Made by a program: the position numbers and the translations under genes
Notes under the pieces: model-generated
Told to the model about the DNA's origin: nothing
The model's database searches: none
The model's input: only the letters and a program-made list of their open reading frames with translations
Source: Ulvibacter litoralis
GTDB taxonomy: Bacteria; Bacteroidota; Bacteroidia; Flavobacteriales; Flavobacteriaceae
Length of the DNA stretch: 64,000 bases
Assembly (NCBI RefSeq): GCF_900102055.1
Contig: NZ_FNBA01000003.1
Location: 1-64,000 of the forward strand
Direction: 5' to 3'
Shown here: positions 49,399 to 58,561 of the stretch, in pieces
Layout: the number at the start of each line of letters is the position of its first letter
Position numbering within the stretch: position 1 is the stretch's first letter

Positions 49399-51516
49399 TT
49401 GAAAATTAATAAAGAGATACTTAAAAAAGCATTTACCAAACTTGTTACAGCAAAAGCGATGAGCGAGCTGTATGAAGAAAACTTTAAGGTGGTTTCAAAG
49501 TATGTACACGCTACATCGAGAGGTCATGAAGTGATTCAGATTGCGTTGGGAATGCAGTTATTACCGCAAGATTATGCCTTTCCATATTATAGAGATGACG
49601 CCATGTTGTTGTCTGTGGGGATGACGCCTTACGATTTAATGTTGCAGGTTTTGGCTAAAAAAGACGATCCATTTTCGGCGGGGAGAACGTATTATTGTCA
49701 TCCAAGTTTACGCGATGACGACAAGCCGAAAATTCCACACCAAAGTAGTGCTACGGGGATGCAAGCCATTCCGGCAACAGGTGTGGCGATGGGAATTCGA
49801 TACAAAGAATCGATGCGTGCGAGTGACAATAAAGAGAATAATGAAGGACCTTCAAGTACGGTCGATTTTTCGTTGGAATCGGTCGATACGCGTTTGCGCG
49901 ATAACGGATTTGTAGTCTGCTCGCTAGGAGATGCTTCTGTTACCGAAGGTGAGATTGCGGAAGCCTTTCAGATGGCAGCTTTGAAGCAACTTCCCATTTT
50001 GTATTTGGTACAAGATAACGGCTGGGACATTAGTGCCAATGCGGCAGAAACAAGAGCACAAGATGCGTTTGAATATGCACGTGGTTTTAACGGACTGGAA
50101 GCCATTACCATTGATGGAACCGATTTTGAAGAGAGCTACACAGCTCTTCAAGATGTGATTAAAAAAATTAGAACCGAACACAGACCGTTTTTGGTGCATG
50201 CTAAAGTTCCGTTGTTGAATCACCATACTTCTGGGGTTCGAATGGAGTGGTATCGCGATGATTTGGAAGAAGCAAGAAGCAGAGATCCTTTTCCAAAAAT
50301 GTGGAATCTTTTACTGAAAAATGGTTTTACTGAAACAGATTTAGAGACCATTGTAGCAACTGCTGAAAAAGAAGTAGCGGCAAGTCTTGAAAAAGCTTTA
50401 AAAGCCGAAGATCCTTCTCCTGAAGACTTATTTACCAACGATTTTGCACCTACGCCTGTAACGGAAGAAGTAGGCGAGCGCGCTCCCAAAGGAGCCGAAA
50501 AAGTGGTGATGGTAGATTGCGCGCTTTTTGCGATTGAAGAATTGATGGCAAAACACCCAGAATGTTTGTTGTACGGACAAGATGTTGGTGGACGTTTAGG
50601 CGGTGTGTTTCGTGAAGCAGCTACCTTAGCGCAGAAATTTGGTGATCACCGAGTGTTTAATACGCCAATTCAAGAAGCGTTTATCGTAGGTTCTACGGTT
50701 GGAATGAGTGCTGTGGGATTGAAACCGATTGTTGAGGTTCAGTTTGCCGATTATATTTGGCCTGGTTTAAATCAGTTGTTTACGGAAGTAAGTAGAAGTT
50801 GTTATTTATCGAACGGAAAATGGCCTGTTTCTATGATACTTCGTGTGCCAATTGGTGCTTACGGAAGTGGTGGCCCGTATCATTCTTCGTCTATGGAGAG
50901 TGTTGTAAGTAATATTAGAGGGATAAAAATTGCGTATCCGAGTAATGGAGCCGATTTAAAAGGATTGATGAAAGCCGCCTATTACGACCCGAATCCTGTG
51001 GTTATTTTTGAACACAAAGGATTGTATTGGAGTAAGGTGTCTGGAACAAAAGGAGCTACTTCTATAGAGCCTAGTGAAGATTATATGTTGCCCTTCGGAA
51101 AGGCTTGGGTATTGCAAGAAATTTGGAAGCAAGAAGAAGAAGAAACGATTTCGATTATTACCTACGGAATGGGAGTGCATTGGGCGATGAATGCTTCAGA
51201 AGAATTAGGACTGCAAGATAAAATTGAAATTGTCGATTTACGAACCTTACATCCGTTAGATTATGAAACGGTATTCGCTTCCGTTCAGAAATGCGGAAAA
51301 TGTTTAGTGGTAACGGAAGAACCTTCAGAAAACAGCTTCAGTAGAGCGTTGCAAGGTAGGATTCAAGAAGAATGTTTTCAGTATTTAGATGCGCCTGTCA
51401 TGGTGATAGGTTCAGAAAATATGCCAGCAATTCCTTTAAATTCGGTATTGGAACAAACGATGATTCCTTCCGTAGAAAAAGTGAAAGCTAAAATTGAACA
51501 GCTGTTAAATTATTGA
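49399..51516 (+). CDS. Fused alpha-beta 2-oxoacid dehydrogenase E1 (branched-chain type)
   Basis: The 705-residue protein joins an E1 alpha domain (about 1-330) to an E1 beta domain (about 360-705). The alpha part has the thiamine diphosphate motif starting GDASVTEGEIAEAF and ending QDNGW. The beta part has LYGQDVGGRLGGVFREA and IDLRTLHPLDYE-like IVDLRTLHPLDYE. This fused type in Bacteroidota is usually annotated as branched-chain 2-oxoacid dehydrogenase. It starts with TTG at 49399. As the last member of the paa run with its E2, it may oxidise phenylpyruvate or branched-chain 2-oxoacids. Its 3' end overlaps the convergent gene by 7 bp. Confidence 0.92.
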   Translation: MKINKEILKKAFTKLVTAKAMSELYEENFKVVSKYVHATSRGHEVIQIALGMQLLPQDYAFPYYRDDAMLLSVGMTPYDLMLQVLAKKDDPFSAGRTYYCHPSLRDDDKPKIPHQSSATGMQAIPATGVAMGIRYKESMRASDNKENNEGPSSTVDFSLESVDTRLRDNGFVVCSLGDASVTEGEIAEAFQMAALKQLPILYLVQDNGWDISANAAETRAQDAFEYARGFNGLEAITIDGTDFEESYTALQDVIKKIRTEHRPFLVHAKVPLLNHHTSGVRMEWYRDDLEEARSRDPFPKMWNLLLKNGFTETDLETIVATAEKEVAASLEKALKAEDPSPEDLFTNDFAPTPVTEEVGERAPKGAEKVVMVDCALFAIEELMAKHPECLLYGQDVGGRLGGVFREAATLAQKFGDHRVFNTPIQEAFIVGSTVGMSAVGLKPIVEVQFADYIWPGLNQLFTEVSRSCYLSNGKWPVSMILRVPIGAYGSGGPYHSSSMESVVSNIRGIKIAYPSNGADLKGLMKAAYYDPNPVVIFEHKGLYWSKVSGTKGATSIEPSEDYMLPFGKAWVLQEIWKQEEEETISIITYGMGVHWAMNASEELGLQDKIEIVDLRTLHPLDYETVFASVQKCGKCLVVTEEPSENSFSRALQGRIQEECFQYLDAPVMVIGSENMPAIPLNSVLEQTMIPSVEKVKAKIEQLLNY

Positions 51517-52856
51517 TTTAGTTTCGCTTCCATAGCGTTTAAACGATCTTCTAGCTTTTGGATCATTTCTGCTTGGGAGTTAATCATGACTTGTTGTTCT
51601 TTAATTCCTTTGGTTAAAATAGGAATCAATTCGGTGTATTTCATGCTTAACATGCCATCGTCGTTGGTTGTTACAACCTCTGGTAGAATCTCTTGGATTT
51701 CTTGCGCGATAAAACCGTAATGTGTTTTTTCTTCGGTTTCATGGTTTAAGAAGTAACTTACTGGATTCATTTTTGAAATAAAAGATAAACCAGTTACTAA
51801 AGGAATAATGTTCGATTTTAAACGTCTATCAGAACTAATATCAGGTACATTTTGTAAGTAGATAGTATTGTATCTATTTGTACTCGATCCGATATCATAA
51901 CCTGAAGAGGAAGGAACTAAATCTTCGGTATGCGTATATATTTTTCTCCATCTAGAGTTTTGCCAAAAATATAAGCCTTCTGGTTCTGTAATAGATCCCG
52001 AACTAGGTCCCGTATTCCATACCATAAGTCCGTCTACTGGTGTAGAAATAATTGGACTACTACTGGTAAGATCGTTAATTTTCATTCTGTTTGTTAAAAA
52101 ACCTTGATTGCTTTTAGACAAATAAAGTGACGCATATTCTGGATTGTTATTAGCTCCGATTTCTACGTTATTTCGCGTAGGATGTGTAGATATAATAACA
52201 CCACTATCTGCACGAACTTGAAAATTCATGTCAGGGTCTCCATCAGGATTTACGGTTACTTGTCCACCACCTGCGCCAAAACTATCATACGAAAAGAAGC
52301 GCTTACCAGTGCTACTAAGACTTAAATTAGTAGTATTGTGCATATACATTCCAGAGTTAGAACTGTTGGTAAAACTGTATACAGGAGCTGATTCGCTACC
52401 TAGACCTTCAGAAAGAATTTTTGTTTGAGAACTTGCTCCAGAAGGGATTGTAAACTTGGTGCTATTGTTTGTCTTTACGACTAAAGCTTGTGAGTTTGTC
52501 GTACCTAGAAAGTCCCCTGAACTGATAGAATTTCCTTTTAATTTCCAGTCGTTTTCTAATCCAATCCATTTATCAACACCGTTCCAATAGTAAAATCCAG
52601 GTGTGACAGCATTTGTACCTGTAACAGTAGCTGTGTTATAAATTAAGGTGCTTTTTTCTAAAGTCGTTCCAGTTAAATTGATTGCACTTAATGAATTGTC
52701 TCCCGTAAGAGCGACTCTAGGAATAAGCATTCCACTGTCGGAAGAGTTAATGTCGAGCATCACTCCATCTTTTGGGCTTATGGTATTGATACCAACTTGG
52801 CTAAAACCAAAATAAGAGACAAGGCAAGCTAAAATACAAAGGAAAGATATACGCAT
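51510..52856 (-). CDS. Secreted tail-fiber/S74-like protein with intramolecular chaperone domain
   Basis: The 448-residue protein has a signal peptide (MRISFLCILACLVSYFGFSQ). A flavobacterial N-terminal motif follows (VGINTISPKDGVMLDIN), then beta-rich repeats. A C-terminal chaperone-of-endosialidase (peptidase S74) domain (about 345-448) has SSDRRLKSNIIPL, GFIAQEIQEILPE and a final coiled coil. In phage proteins this domain trimerises and self-cleaves. Here it is chromosomal, with no phage genes nearby, and is probably a surface or secreted fibre. Confidence 0.85.
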   Translation of the reverse strand: MRISFLCILACLVSYFGFSQVGINTISPKDGVMLDINSSDSGMLIPRVALTGDNSLSAINLTGTTLEKSTLIYNTATVTGTNAVTPGFYYWNGVDKWIGLENDWKLKGNSISSGDFLGTTNSQALVVKTNNSTKFTIPSGASSQTKILSEGLGSESAPVYSFTNSSNSGMYMHNTTNLSLSSTGKRFFSYDSFGAGGGQVTVNPDGDPDMNFQVRADSGVIISTHPTRNNVEIGANNNPEYASLYLSKSNQGFLTNRMKINDLTSSSPIISTPVDGLMVWNTGPSSGSITEPEGLYFWQNSRWRKIYTHTEDLVPSSSGYDIGSSTNRYNTIYLQNVPDISSDRRLKSNIIPLVTGLSFISKMNPVSYFLNHETEEKTHYGFIAQEIQEILPEVVTTNDDGMLSMKYTELIPILTKGIKEQQVMINSQAEMIQKLEDRLNAMEAKLNQ

Positions 52857-53183
52857 TTTTAGTAGGTATTAGTTTTTATAATGTACGGGTACGCTATTGT
52901 TAAATATATGTAGACTTGGGGTTTACATAAATTATGTATTGGATGGTAATTTTACACAAAGATGTATTTTTCCTACAAAATATAAAATTCAAAACTTTCG
53001 ATTAAGAGTTTGTTTTATCGATAAAATGTAACTATTTGTCAAGTTTTAGTGTAGGGAAATAGATGCATTTAGATATTAATCTTTCCTATTAAAAATTAAA
53101 TTCGTCTTTTTTTATTGAATCTATGTTATTTACATAGAATTACTATTCATTTAGTTGGTTAGGGTGTAATTTATCTCGGTATT

Positions 53184-53199
53184 TACGTGTTATCACGTA
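53184..53199. promoter_or_regulatory. Palindrome upstream of the HYR-protein promoter
   Basis: TACGTG and CACGTA are perfect arms around TTAT. It lies 24 bp upstream of the -7 element, where an activator or repressor might bind. Confidence 0.4.
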
Positions 53200-53222
53200 T
53201 TTTTTTTATTAAAGGATACCTA

Positions 53223-53230
53223 TAATTTTG
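53223..53230 (+). promoter_or_regulatory. -7 promoter element of the HYR-protein gene
   Basis: TAATTTTG is an exact TAnnTTTG match 25 bp upstream of the ATG at 53256, with a T-rich -33 region. Confidence 0.55.
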
Positions 53231-53255
53231 TTACTATCTTATAAACTAATCAATT

Positions 53256-56200
53256 ATGAAAAAAATTACACAACTATTACTATTTCTACTACTAAGCATT
53301 CCTATTCAAGGCACATTGCTTGCGCAATGTGGTCCTGGACAGAATGTAATTCAAGACCAAACAAATGCTAATTATACTACCCCTGGAACTTCAGAATATG
53401 CTCAAGATTTTATTGTAAACTGCGACGGAGCAATTGAAGCTGTGAAAATCATTTTTGTAGGGGTAGTAGTTCCATCGTCAGGAACCTTAAAAGTCTATAG
53501 TGACCTTGCTGGAACTATTGTTATAGCATCTTCGGCTACAATAAGTCTACCTGTAGGGAATTCGACTCAAATAATACCGCTTACCAGTCCTTTGCCAGTA
53601 ACCAATGGAACTCCTTATCTATTTGCATTTATTGAAGACAATACCGAGCAAATTGGCTATAGAGCTTATAACTCTGATGTTTATCCCGATGGGAATTTAA
53701 AGGTACGTGGTGTTGGAGGTACAATATGGAACGAAACTCCCTACGACTTATACTTTGAGGTGATGTATAGAGATGATGTAGCACCAGTTGCTGTGTGTCA
53801 AAATTATACGGCACAATTAGATGCGACAGGTTCTATTACTATTACAGGAGCAGATGTAGATGGGGGTTCCTCAGACGATAGTGGTTCTTTTACACTAAGT
53901 CTTGATACCGATACGTTTAGTTGTGCAGATAAAGGCGCAAATACTGTAACATTAACGATAACAGACGGTGCTGGAAATACAGATACATGTACCGCAACTG
54001 TCACCGTAGTGGATACGATAGATCCTATTATTTCATGTCCAGCTCCTATCTCAGTTTCAAACGATTTAGGAACTTGTGGAGCGGTTGTAACTTATTCTCA
54101 ACCAACAGCTTCTGATAATTGTTCCTCTGGAGTTTTAAATATTTTATTTGTATCAGATAATGGAGCTGCTACAGAAATCGAAACAGCGTTAATTAACGAA
54201 GGGCACTCTGTAACAGCTGTCTACAATGATTATTCAGGAGGTGATAATGCAACACTTCAAGGGGCTTTAGCATCTTACGATTTAATTTATTGGCACGCAA
54301 GTGGTAGTGTTGGTTATGGAGATACTCACAATCTAGCTACTTTTACCAATTTAGACTCCTTTGTTGCGAATGGAGGCAATGTTTTTGTAACAGGATATGA
54401 TGTAATAGCAAATCCGACGGATTCTAATATGATTTCTTTCTTAGGAGGAACTTCAACCAATGATATAGCTCCTTCTTACGGAACATTAAATGGTCCAAAC
54501 AATCTTACAACAGGATTTTCTGATATTACAGGAATGACAATAACGGCTCCTAATGGAGATCAAGATAACCTTAATGGATTAGCTCCTTCAGTAATAACTG
54601 TATTACCGGGAAGTGCCACAGGAGGTGCCGAATGGGCAATCAATGATGTACCTGGCGGAGAAATTGCTTGGGTATCCTCTGGTCAATCTGGCACTAGTAC
54701 TTTTTCTGCATGGACAACTGTAGGATCTGGATATCATGAAGCTCTTTTAAATTTTGCATTTAATACATCAGGTGTAACACCTACACAAACAGCTGGTTTA
54801 CCTTCAGGAGCAACATTCCCTGTGGGAACCACAACAAACACGTTCGTTGTAACCGACGCCGCAGGTAACACTGCTACTTGTAGTTTTGATGTGACTGTAG
54901 AAGACAACGAAGCTCCAATGATTACTTGTATTGCTGATGATACACGTGATACAGATGCAGGCGTTTGTCAATACACGGTTGTTGGAACTGAATTCGATGC
55001 AACCTTTACAGATAATTGTACCAGCGGAAGTATTACAAATGACTTTAACGGAACTGCAACCCTTGCTGGTGAAATACTTCCTATCGGAGTAACAACAGTG
55101 GTTTGGACGGTTGATGATGGAAATGGTCAATCGGCTACCTGTACTACAGTTATTACGGTGGAAGACAACGAAGCTCCAATGATTGCTTGTATCGCTGATG
55201 ATACTCGTGATACAGATCCTGGTGTTTGTCAATACACGGTTGTTGGAACTGAATTCGATGCAACCTTTACAGATAATTGTACCAGCGCCACCATTACAAA
55301 CGATTTTAACGGAACCGCTACTATTGCTGGTGAAATACTTCCTATTGGAGTAACAACAGTGGTTTGGACGGTTGATGACGGAAACGGTCAATCGGCTACC
55401 TGTACTACAGTTATTACGGTGGAAGACAATGAAGCTCCAATGATAACTTGTGTCGCTGATGATACACGTGATACAGATGCGGGTGTTTGTCAATACACGG
55501 TTGTTGGAACTGAGTTTGACGCAACCTTTACAGACAACTGTACCAGCGTCACCATTACAAACGATTTTAACGGAACTGCTACTATTGCTGGTGAAATACT
55601 TCCTATTGGAGTAACAACAGTGGTTTGGACGGTTGATGACGGAAACGGTCAATCGGCTAGCTGTACTACAGTTATTACGGTGGAAGACAACGAAGCTCCA
55701 ATGATTACTTGTATTGCTGATGATACACGTGATACAGATGCAGGCGTTTGTCAATACACGGTTGTTGGAACTGAATTCGATGCAACCTTTACAGATAATT
55801 GTACCAGCGGAAGTATTACAAATGACTTTAACGGAACAGCAACTATCGCTGGTGAAATTCTACCAAAAGGAATCACAACTGTACTTTGGACAGTTAATGA
55901 TGGAAACGGTCAATCCGCTACCTGTACTACAGTAATTACTGTAGAAGACAACGAAGCTCCAATGATTACTTGTGTTGCTGATGATACACGTGATACAGAT
56001 CCTGGTGTTTGTCAATACACGGTTGTTGGAACTGAATTCGACGCGACCTTTACAGATAATTGCAGCGACGGAAGCATTACAAACGACTTGAACGGAACAG
56101 CAACTATTGCTGGAGAAATCTTTACCCCTGGAATTACTACAGTAGTATGGACAGTTGATGACGGAAACGGTCAATCGGCTACCTGTACTACGGTTATTAC

Positions 56201-57713
56201 GGTGGAAGATAATGAGGCGCCAGTAATGGCATGTCCTACAGATGTTGTAGCGAATACAGATCTAGGAATCTGTGGTGCTGTTGTAATCTTCTCAGATGCT
56301 ATTGCATTCGATAATTGTGGTATCGCTAGTGTGATTCAAACTGCAGGTCTTTCTTCTGGAAGTTTATTCCCTGTAGGTGTAAGCACGATTGAATATACGG
56401 CAACCGACATAAACGGAAACAATACAACTTGTGATTTTACAATTACGATCACAGATAATGAAGTGCCTATTACAGTATGTCAAGACATTACGATTCAGTT
56501 AGATGCAACTGGAACGGCAAGTATTATTGCTTCAGATGTAGATGGTGGAAGTACTGATAACTGTGGAATCGCAAGTACTACTATTGATATGGACACTTTC
56601 GATTGTAGCAATGTAGGTCCAAACAATGTGACCTTAACAGTTACTGATGTAAATGGAAATGTTTCAACTTGTATCGCAGTGGTTACAGTTGAAGATATTA
56701 CTGCTCCAGTAGTGGTTTGTCAAGACATTACAGTACAATTAGATCCAACAACAGGAACAGTTACAATTTTAGGTGCTGATGTAGATGGAGGAAGTACAGA
56801 TGTTTGTGGAATTGCAAGTTATGATCTTGATATAGATACTTTCGATTGTAGTAACATAGGAGATAACCCAGTAATACTTACTGTGACAGATAGTAATGGA
56901 AATACGGCTACTTGTTCTGCGATTGTAACCGTCGAAGACAATACAATGCCTGAGCTTGTGTGTATGGATTTCACGATTGAATTAGACGAAAATGGAATGG
57001 CTACACTCACTCCAGACGACGTTATCGCAACCAATACCGATGCTTGTGGAATACAAACAACTGCGGTTGATATTACAGAATTTAGCTGTTCAGATATTGG
57101 TACGCCAGTAACCGTACAAATCTTTAGTCAGGATATGAATGGAAATCTAGCAACTTGTAATGCAACCGTAACGGTAGTAGATCTTTTAGGTCCAGAAGTT
57201 ACGTGTCCAGCAGATCAAACGGTAGATCCAGGAACAGGGAATTTATTTTATGAAGTACCAGACTATTTCGCAACTGGAGAAGCCACAGCAACAGATAATT
57301 GTACAGACCCTGTAGTGATTACTTCTCAGGATCCAGCGGCAGGTACTTTGCTTAGTGATGGTGTGTATACGGTAACGTGTACTGCAGAAGATGCTTACGG
57401 AAATGTTTCAAACTGTACGTTCCAACTAACGGTAGATAGCGTTTTAGGAACCAACGATGCGACGATAGATGTTTCAAGTATTGGATTGTATCCAAATCCA
57501 GCAAGTGATTTTGTAAACATCAACAATCCACAGCTTATTCATTTAAAACAACTACATGTTTATGACCTAATGGGAAGACTTGTAATTAGTGAAAGCTTAG
57601 AAAGTGTGGGAGCAAGCAAAGCGATTGATGTTTCAATTTTACAAAGTGCTACCTATATGTTCATTATTCAAACTGAAAATGGACAGATTAGAAAACAGAT
57701 TATTAAAGACTAA
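53256..57713 (+). CDS. Large HYR-repeat cell-surface protein with T9SS type A sorting domain
   Basis: The 1485-residue protein begins with a signal peptide (about 1-24, ending LLAQ). A beta-sandwich follows (about 25-175), then a long run of HYR (hyalin-type) Ig-like domains. The first HYR is split by an inserted alpha/beta domain (about 294-504, NILFVSDNGAATEIETALIN). Five nearly identical 87-residue HYR repeats come next (about 549-983), then more diverged ones. A T9SS type A sorting domain closes the protein (about 1405-1485, LYPNPASDFVNI ... GQIRKQIIKD). Such proteins are secreted and anchored at the surface, and are probably adhesins or matrix proteins. A terminator follows. Confidence 0.92.
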   Translation: MKKITQLLLFLLLSIPIQGTLLAQCGPGQNVIQDQTNANYTTPGTSEYAQDFIVNCDGAIEAVKIIFVGVVVPSSGTLKVYSDLAGTIVIASSATISLPVGNSTQIIPLTSPLPVTNGTPYLFAFIEDNTEQIGYRAYNSDVYPDGNLKVRGVGGTIWNETPYDLYFEVMYRDDVAPVAVCQNYTAQLDATGSITITGADVDGGSSDDSGSFTLSLDTDTFSCADKGANTVTLTITDGAGNTDTCTATVTVVDTIDPIISCPAPISVSNDLGTCGAVVTYSQPTASDNCSSGVLNILFVSDNGAATEIETALINEGHSVTAVYNDYSGGDNATLQGALASYDLIYWHASGSVGYGDTHNLATFTNLDSFVANGGNVFVTGYDVIANPTDSNMISFLGGTSTNDIAPSYGTLNGPNNLTTGFSDITGMTITAPNGDQDNLNGLAPSVITVLPGSATGGAEWAINDVPGGEIAWVSSGQSGTSTFSAWTTVGSGYHEALLNFAFNTSGVTPTQTAGLPSGATFPVGTTTNTFVVTDAAGNTATCSFDVTVEDNEAPMITCIADDTRDTDAGVCQYTVVGTEFDATFTDNCTSGSITNDFNGTATLAGEILPIGVTTVVWTVDDGNGQSATCTTVITVEDNEAPMIACIADDTRDTDPGVCQYTVVGTEFDATFTDNCTSATITNDFNGTATIAGEILPIGVTTVVWTVDDGNGQSATCTTVITVEDNEAPMITCVADDTRDTDAGVCQYTVVGTEFDATFTDNCTSVTITNDFNGTATIAGEILPIGVTTVVWTVDDGNGQSASCTTVITVEDNEAPMITCIADDTRDTDAGVCQYTVVGTEFDATFTDNCTSGSITNDFNGTATIAGEILPKGITTVLWTVNDGNGQSATCTTVITVEDNEAPMITCVADDTRDTDPGVCQYTVVGTEFDATFTDNCSDGSITNDLNGTATIAGEIFTPGITTVVWTVDDGNGQSATCTTVITVEDNEAPVMACPTDVVANTDLGICGAVVIFSDAIAFDNCGIASVIQTAGLSSGSLFPVGVSTIEYTATDINGNNTTCDFTITITDNEVPITVCQDITIQLDATGTASIIASDVDGGSTDNCGIASTTIDMDTFDCSNVGPNNVTLTVTDVNGNVSTCIAVVTVEDITAPVVVCQDITVQLDPTTGTVTILGADVDGGSTDVCGIASYDLDIDTFDCSNIGDNPVILTVTDSNGNTATCSAIVTVEDNTMPELVCMDFTIELDENGMATLTPDDVIATNTDACGIQTTAVDITEFSCSDIGTPVTVQIFSQDMNGNLATCNATVTVVDLLGPEVTCPADQTVDPGTGNLFYEVPDYFATGEATATDNCTDPVVITSQDPAAGTLLSDGVYTVTCTAEDAYGNVSNCTFQLTVDSVLGTNDATIDVSSIGLYPNPASDFVNINNPQLIHLKQLHVYDLMGRLVISESLESVGASKAIDVSILQSATYMFIIQTENGQIRKQIIKD
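54900..56204 (+). repeat. Five tandem 261-bp repeats within the HYR gene
   Basis: The word GAAGACAACGAAGCTCC (with minor changes) recurs at 54900, 55161, 55422, 55683 and 55944, and a diverged copy begins at 56205. The spacing is exactly 261 bp (87 codons). The near-identity indicates recent unequal crossing-over or gene conversion. Confidence 0.93.
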
Positions 57714-57737
57714 ATAGGTTTTTAATTAAATGGTAAC

Positions 57738-57775
57738 AATCCCTCTTTCGATGACTTCGGAAGGGGGATTTTTCT
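57738..57775 (+). terminator. Rho-independent terminator of the HYR gene
   Basis: AATCCC ... GGGATT with an inner CTT/AAG extension is followed by a T-run. It lies 25 bp after the stop. Confidence 0.8.
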
Positions 57776-57945
57776 TTGGAACGTGTTTCGTTAATTGAAG
57801 CGTATTTCTTTCCGAAGAAAATTCTGTTACTATCAATACAAAAGGATGCACTTTAGGAATGTGTTTTATGACAATTGCTACAAATGAAGGCGTGCAGAGA
57901 GGGTGTAGGTAGGTGAATCAGTAAGGCTTAGATTGTTATAATAAC

Positions 57946-57980
57946 AAAGGCTCGTTCAAATCAAATTGAACGAGCCTTTG
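57946..57980. terminator. Bidirectional terminator, end of the DUF4136 gene
   Basis: AAAGGCTCGTTCAA and TTGAACGAGCCTTT form a perfect 14-bp stem around a 6-base loop. It lies 32 bp after the DUF4136 stop on the minus strand. The roughly 165 bp between this and the previous terminator hold nothing I recognise. Confidence 0.85.
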
Positions 57981-58011
57981 TGTTTTACATTTATTAAAAA
58001 ATGTAATGCTT

Positions 58012-58548
58012 TTACTTTTTCATAGTTCCCGGAGGATACTGCGTTAAAATCTCTTGAACAATCTCACGAATACGTTCTTCTTTCTTTTCAATATTGCTGC
58101 TTGTAATTAAACTAGCGGTGCCAACACCTTGCCAAACCAATTCGTTCGTTTTAGCGTCAATTAAATCTACATACAATGAACCTTCAGTAGAGCGAGATAC
58201 ATTGCTGTAACTACCTCCGTAATACCAAGGATTCCATCCCCAGCCATAGCCAAAGTTATTGTTGTACACATCAACACGTTCTTTTTCTTTCGTGAAAATA
58301 CTTACCAATAAGGTCGGATTATCAGACTTTATCATTCCTTTAGAAGTAAGTCCAGATTCGATGGCGCGTAAAATTCGTTTTTTGTCTAAATCTGAAATTT
58401 TCGCTTTGTCAATTCCGGGCTTGTAAAAAGCAAACGAATTGTAATTATTGAAATTAGCTTCTTTGTCATAATCTGAAGCTACTCGAACGGTAGCACACGA
58501 TGTAAATACAAAAAGCAGTAGTAAGGGTAAAAACTTGATAGCTTTCAT
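58012..58548 (-). CDS. DUF4136 domain-containing lipoprotein
   Basis: The 178-residue product has a lipoprotein signal (MKAIKFLPLLLLFVFTSC) and a DUF4136 domain (SDYDKEANFNNYNSFAFY, SLYVDLIDAKTNELVWQG). I chose ATG 58548 because it gives a standard type II signal; the in-frame extension overlaps hutU. An aromatic/glycine-rich loop (NNFGYGWGWNPWYYGG) lies in the middle. Function is unknown. It starts 13 bp after the hutU stop on the same strand. Confidence 0.87.
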   Translation of the reverse strand: MKAIKFLPLLLLFVFTSCATVRVASDYDKEANFNNYNSFAFYKPGIDKAKISDLDKKRILRAIESGLTSKGMIKSDNPTLLVSIFTKEKERVDVYNNNFGYGWGWNPWYYGGSYSNVSRSTEGSLYVDLIDAKTNELVWQGVGTASLITSSNIEKKEERIREIVQEILTQYPPGTMKK

Positions 58549-58561
58549 AGCGTTGTTTTTT

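Larger units (their letters stand above)
52857..53255. other. Gene-free stretch of 399 bp with divergent promoters
   Basis: This is a very AT-rich divergent intergenic region. It holds the -7 element TAATTTTG at 53223-53230 for the HYR-protein gene and a palindrome at 53184-53199. I see no RNA gene or reading frame. Confidence 0.6.

Noticed and set aside
51510-52856. Prophage remnant suggested by the tail-fiber/S74 domain
   Set aside because: No phage structural, integrase or lysis genes are nearby, and the protein has a flavobacterial secretion signal; S74 domains occur in chromosomal surface proteins too.
54804-55754. Long open frame of 316 codons on the minus strand inside the HYR gene
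   Set aside because: It is the complement of the 261-bp tandem repeats; its length reflects repeat amplification of a stop-free antisense frame. The product has low-complexity Ser/Asn/Cys content.
57776-57945. Possible small RNA or gene between the HYR gene and the DUF4136 gene
   Set aside because: No promoter element, stable fold or reading frame stood out between the two terminators.
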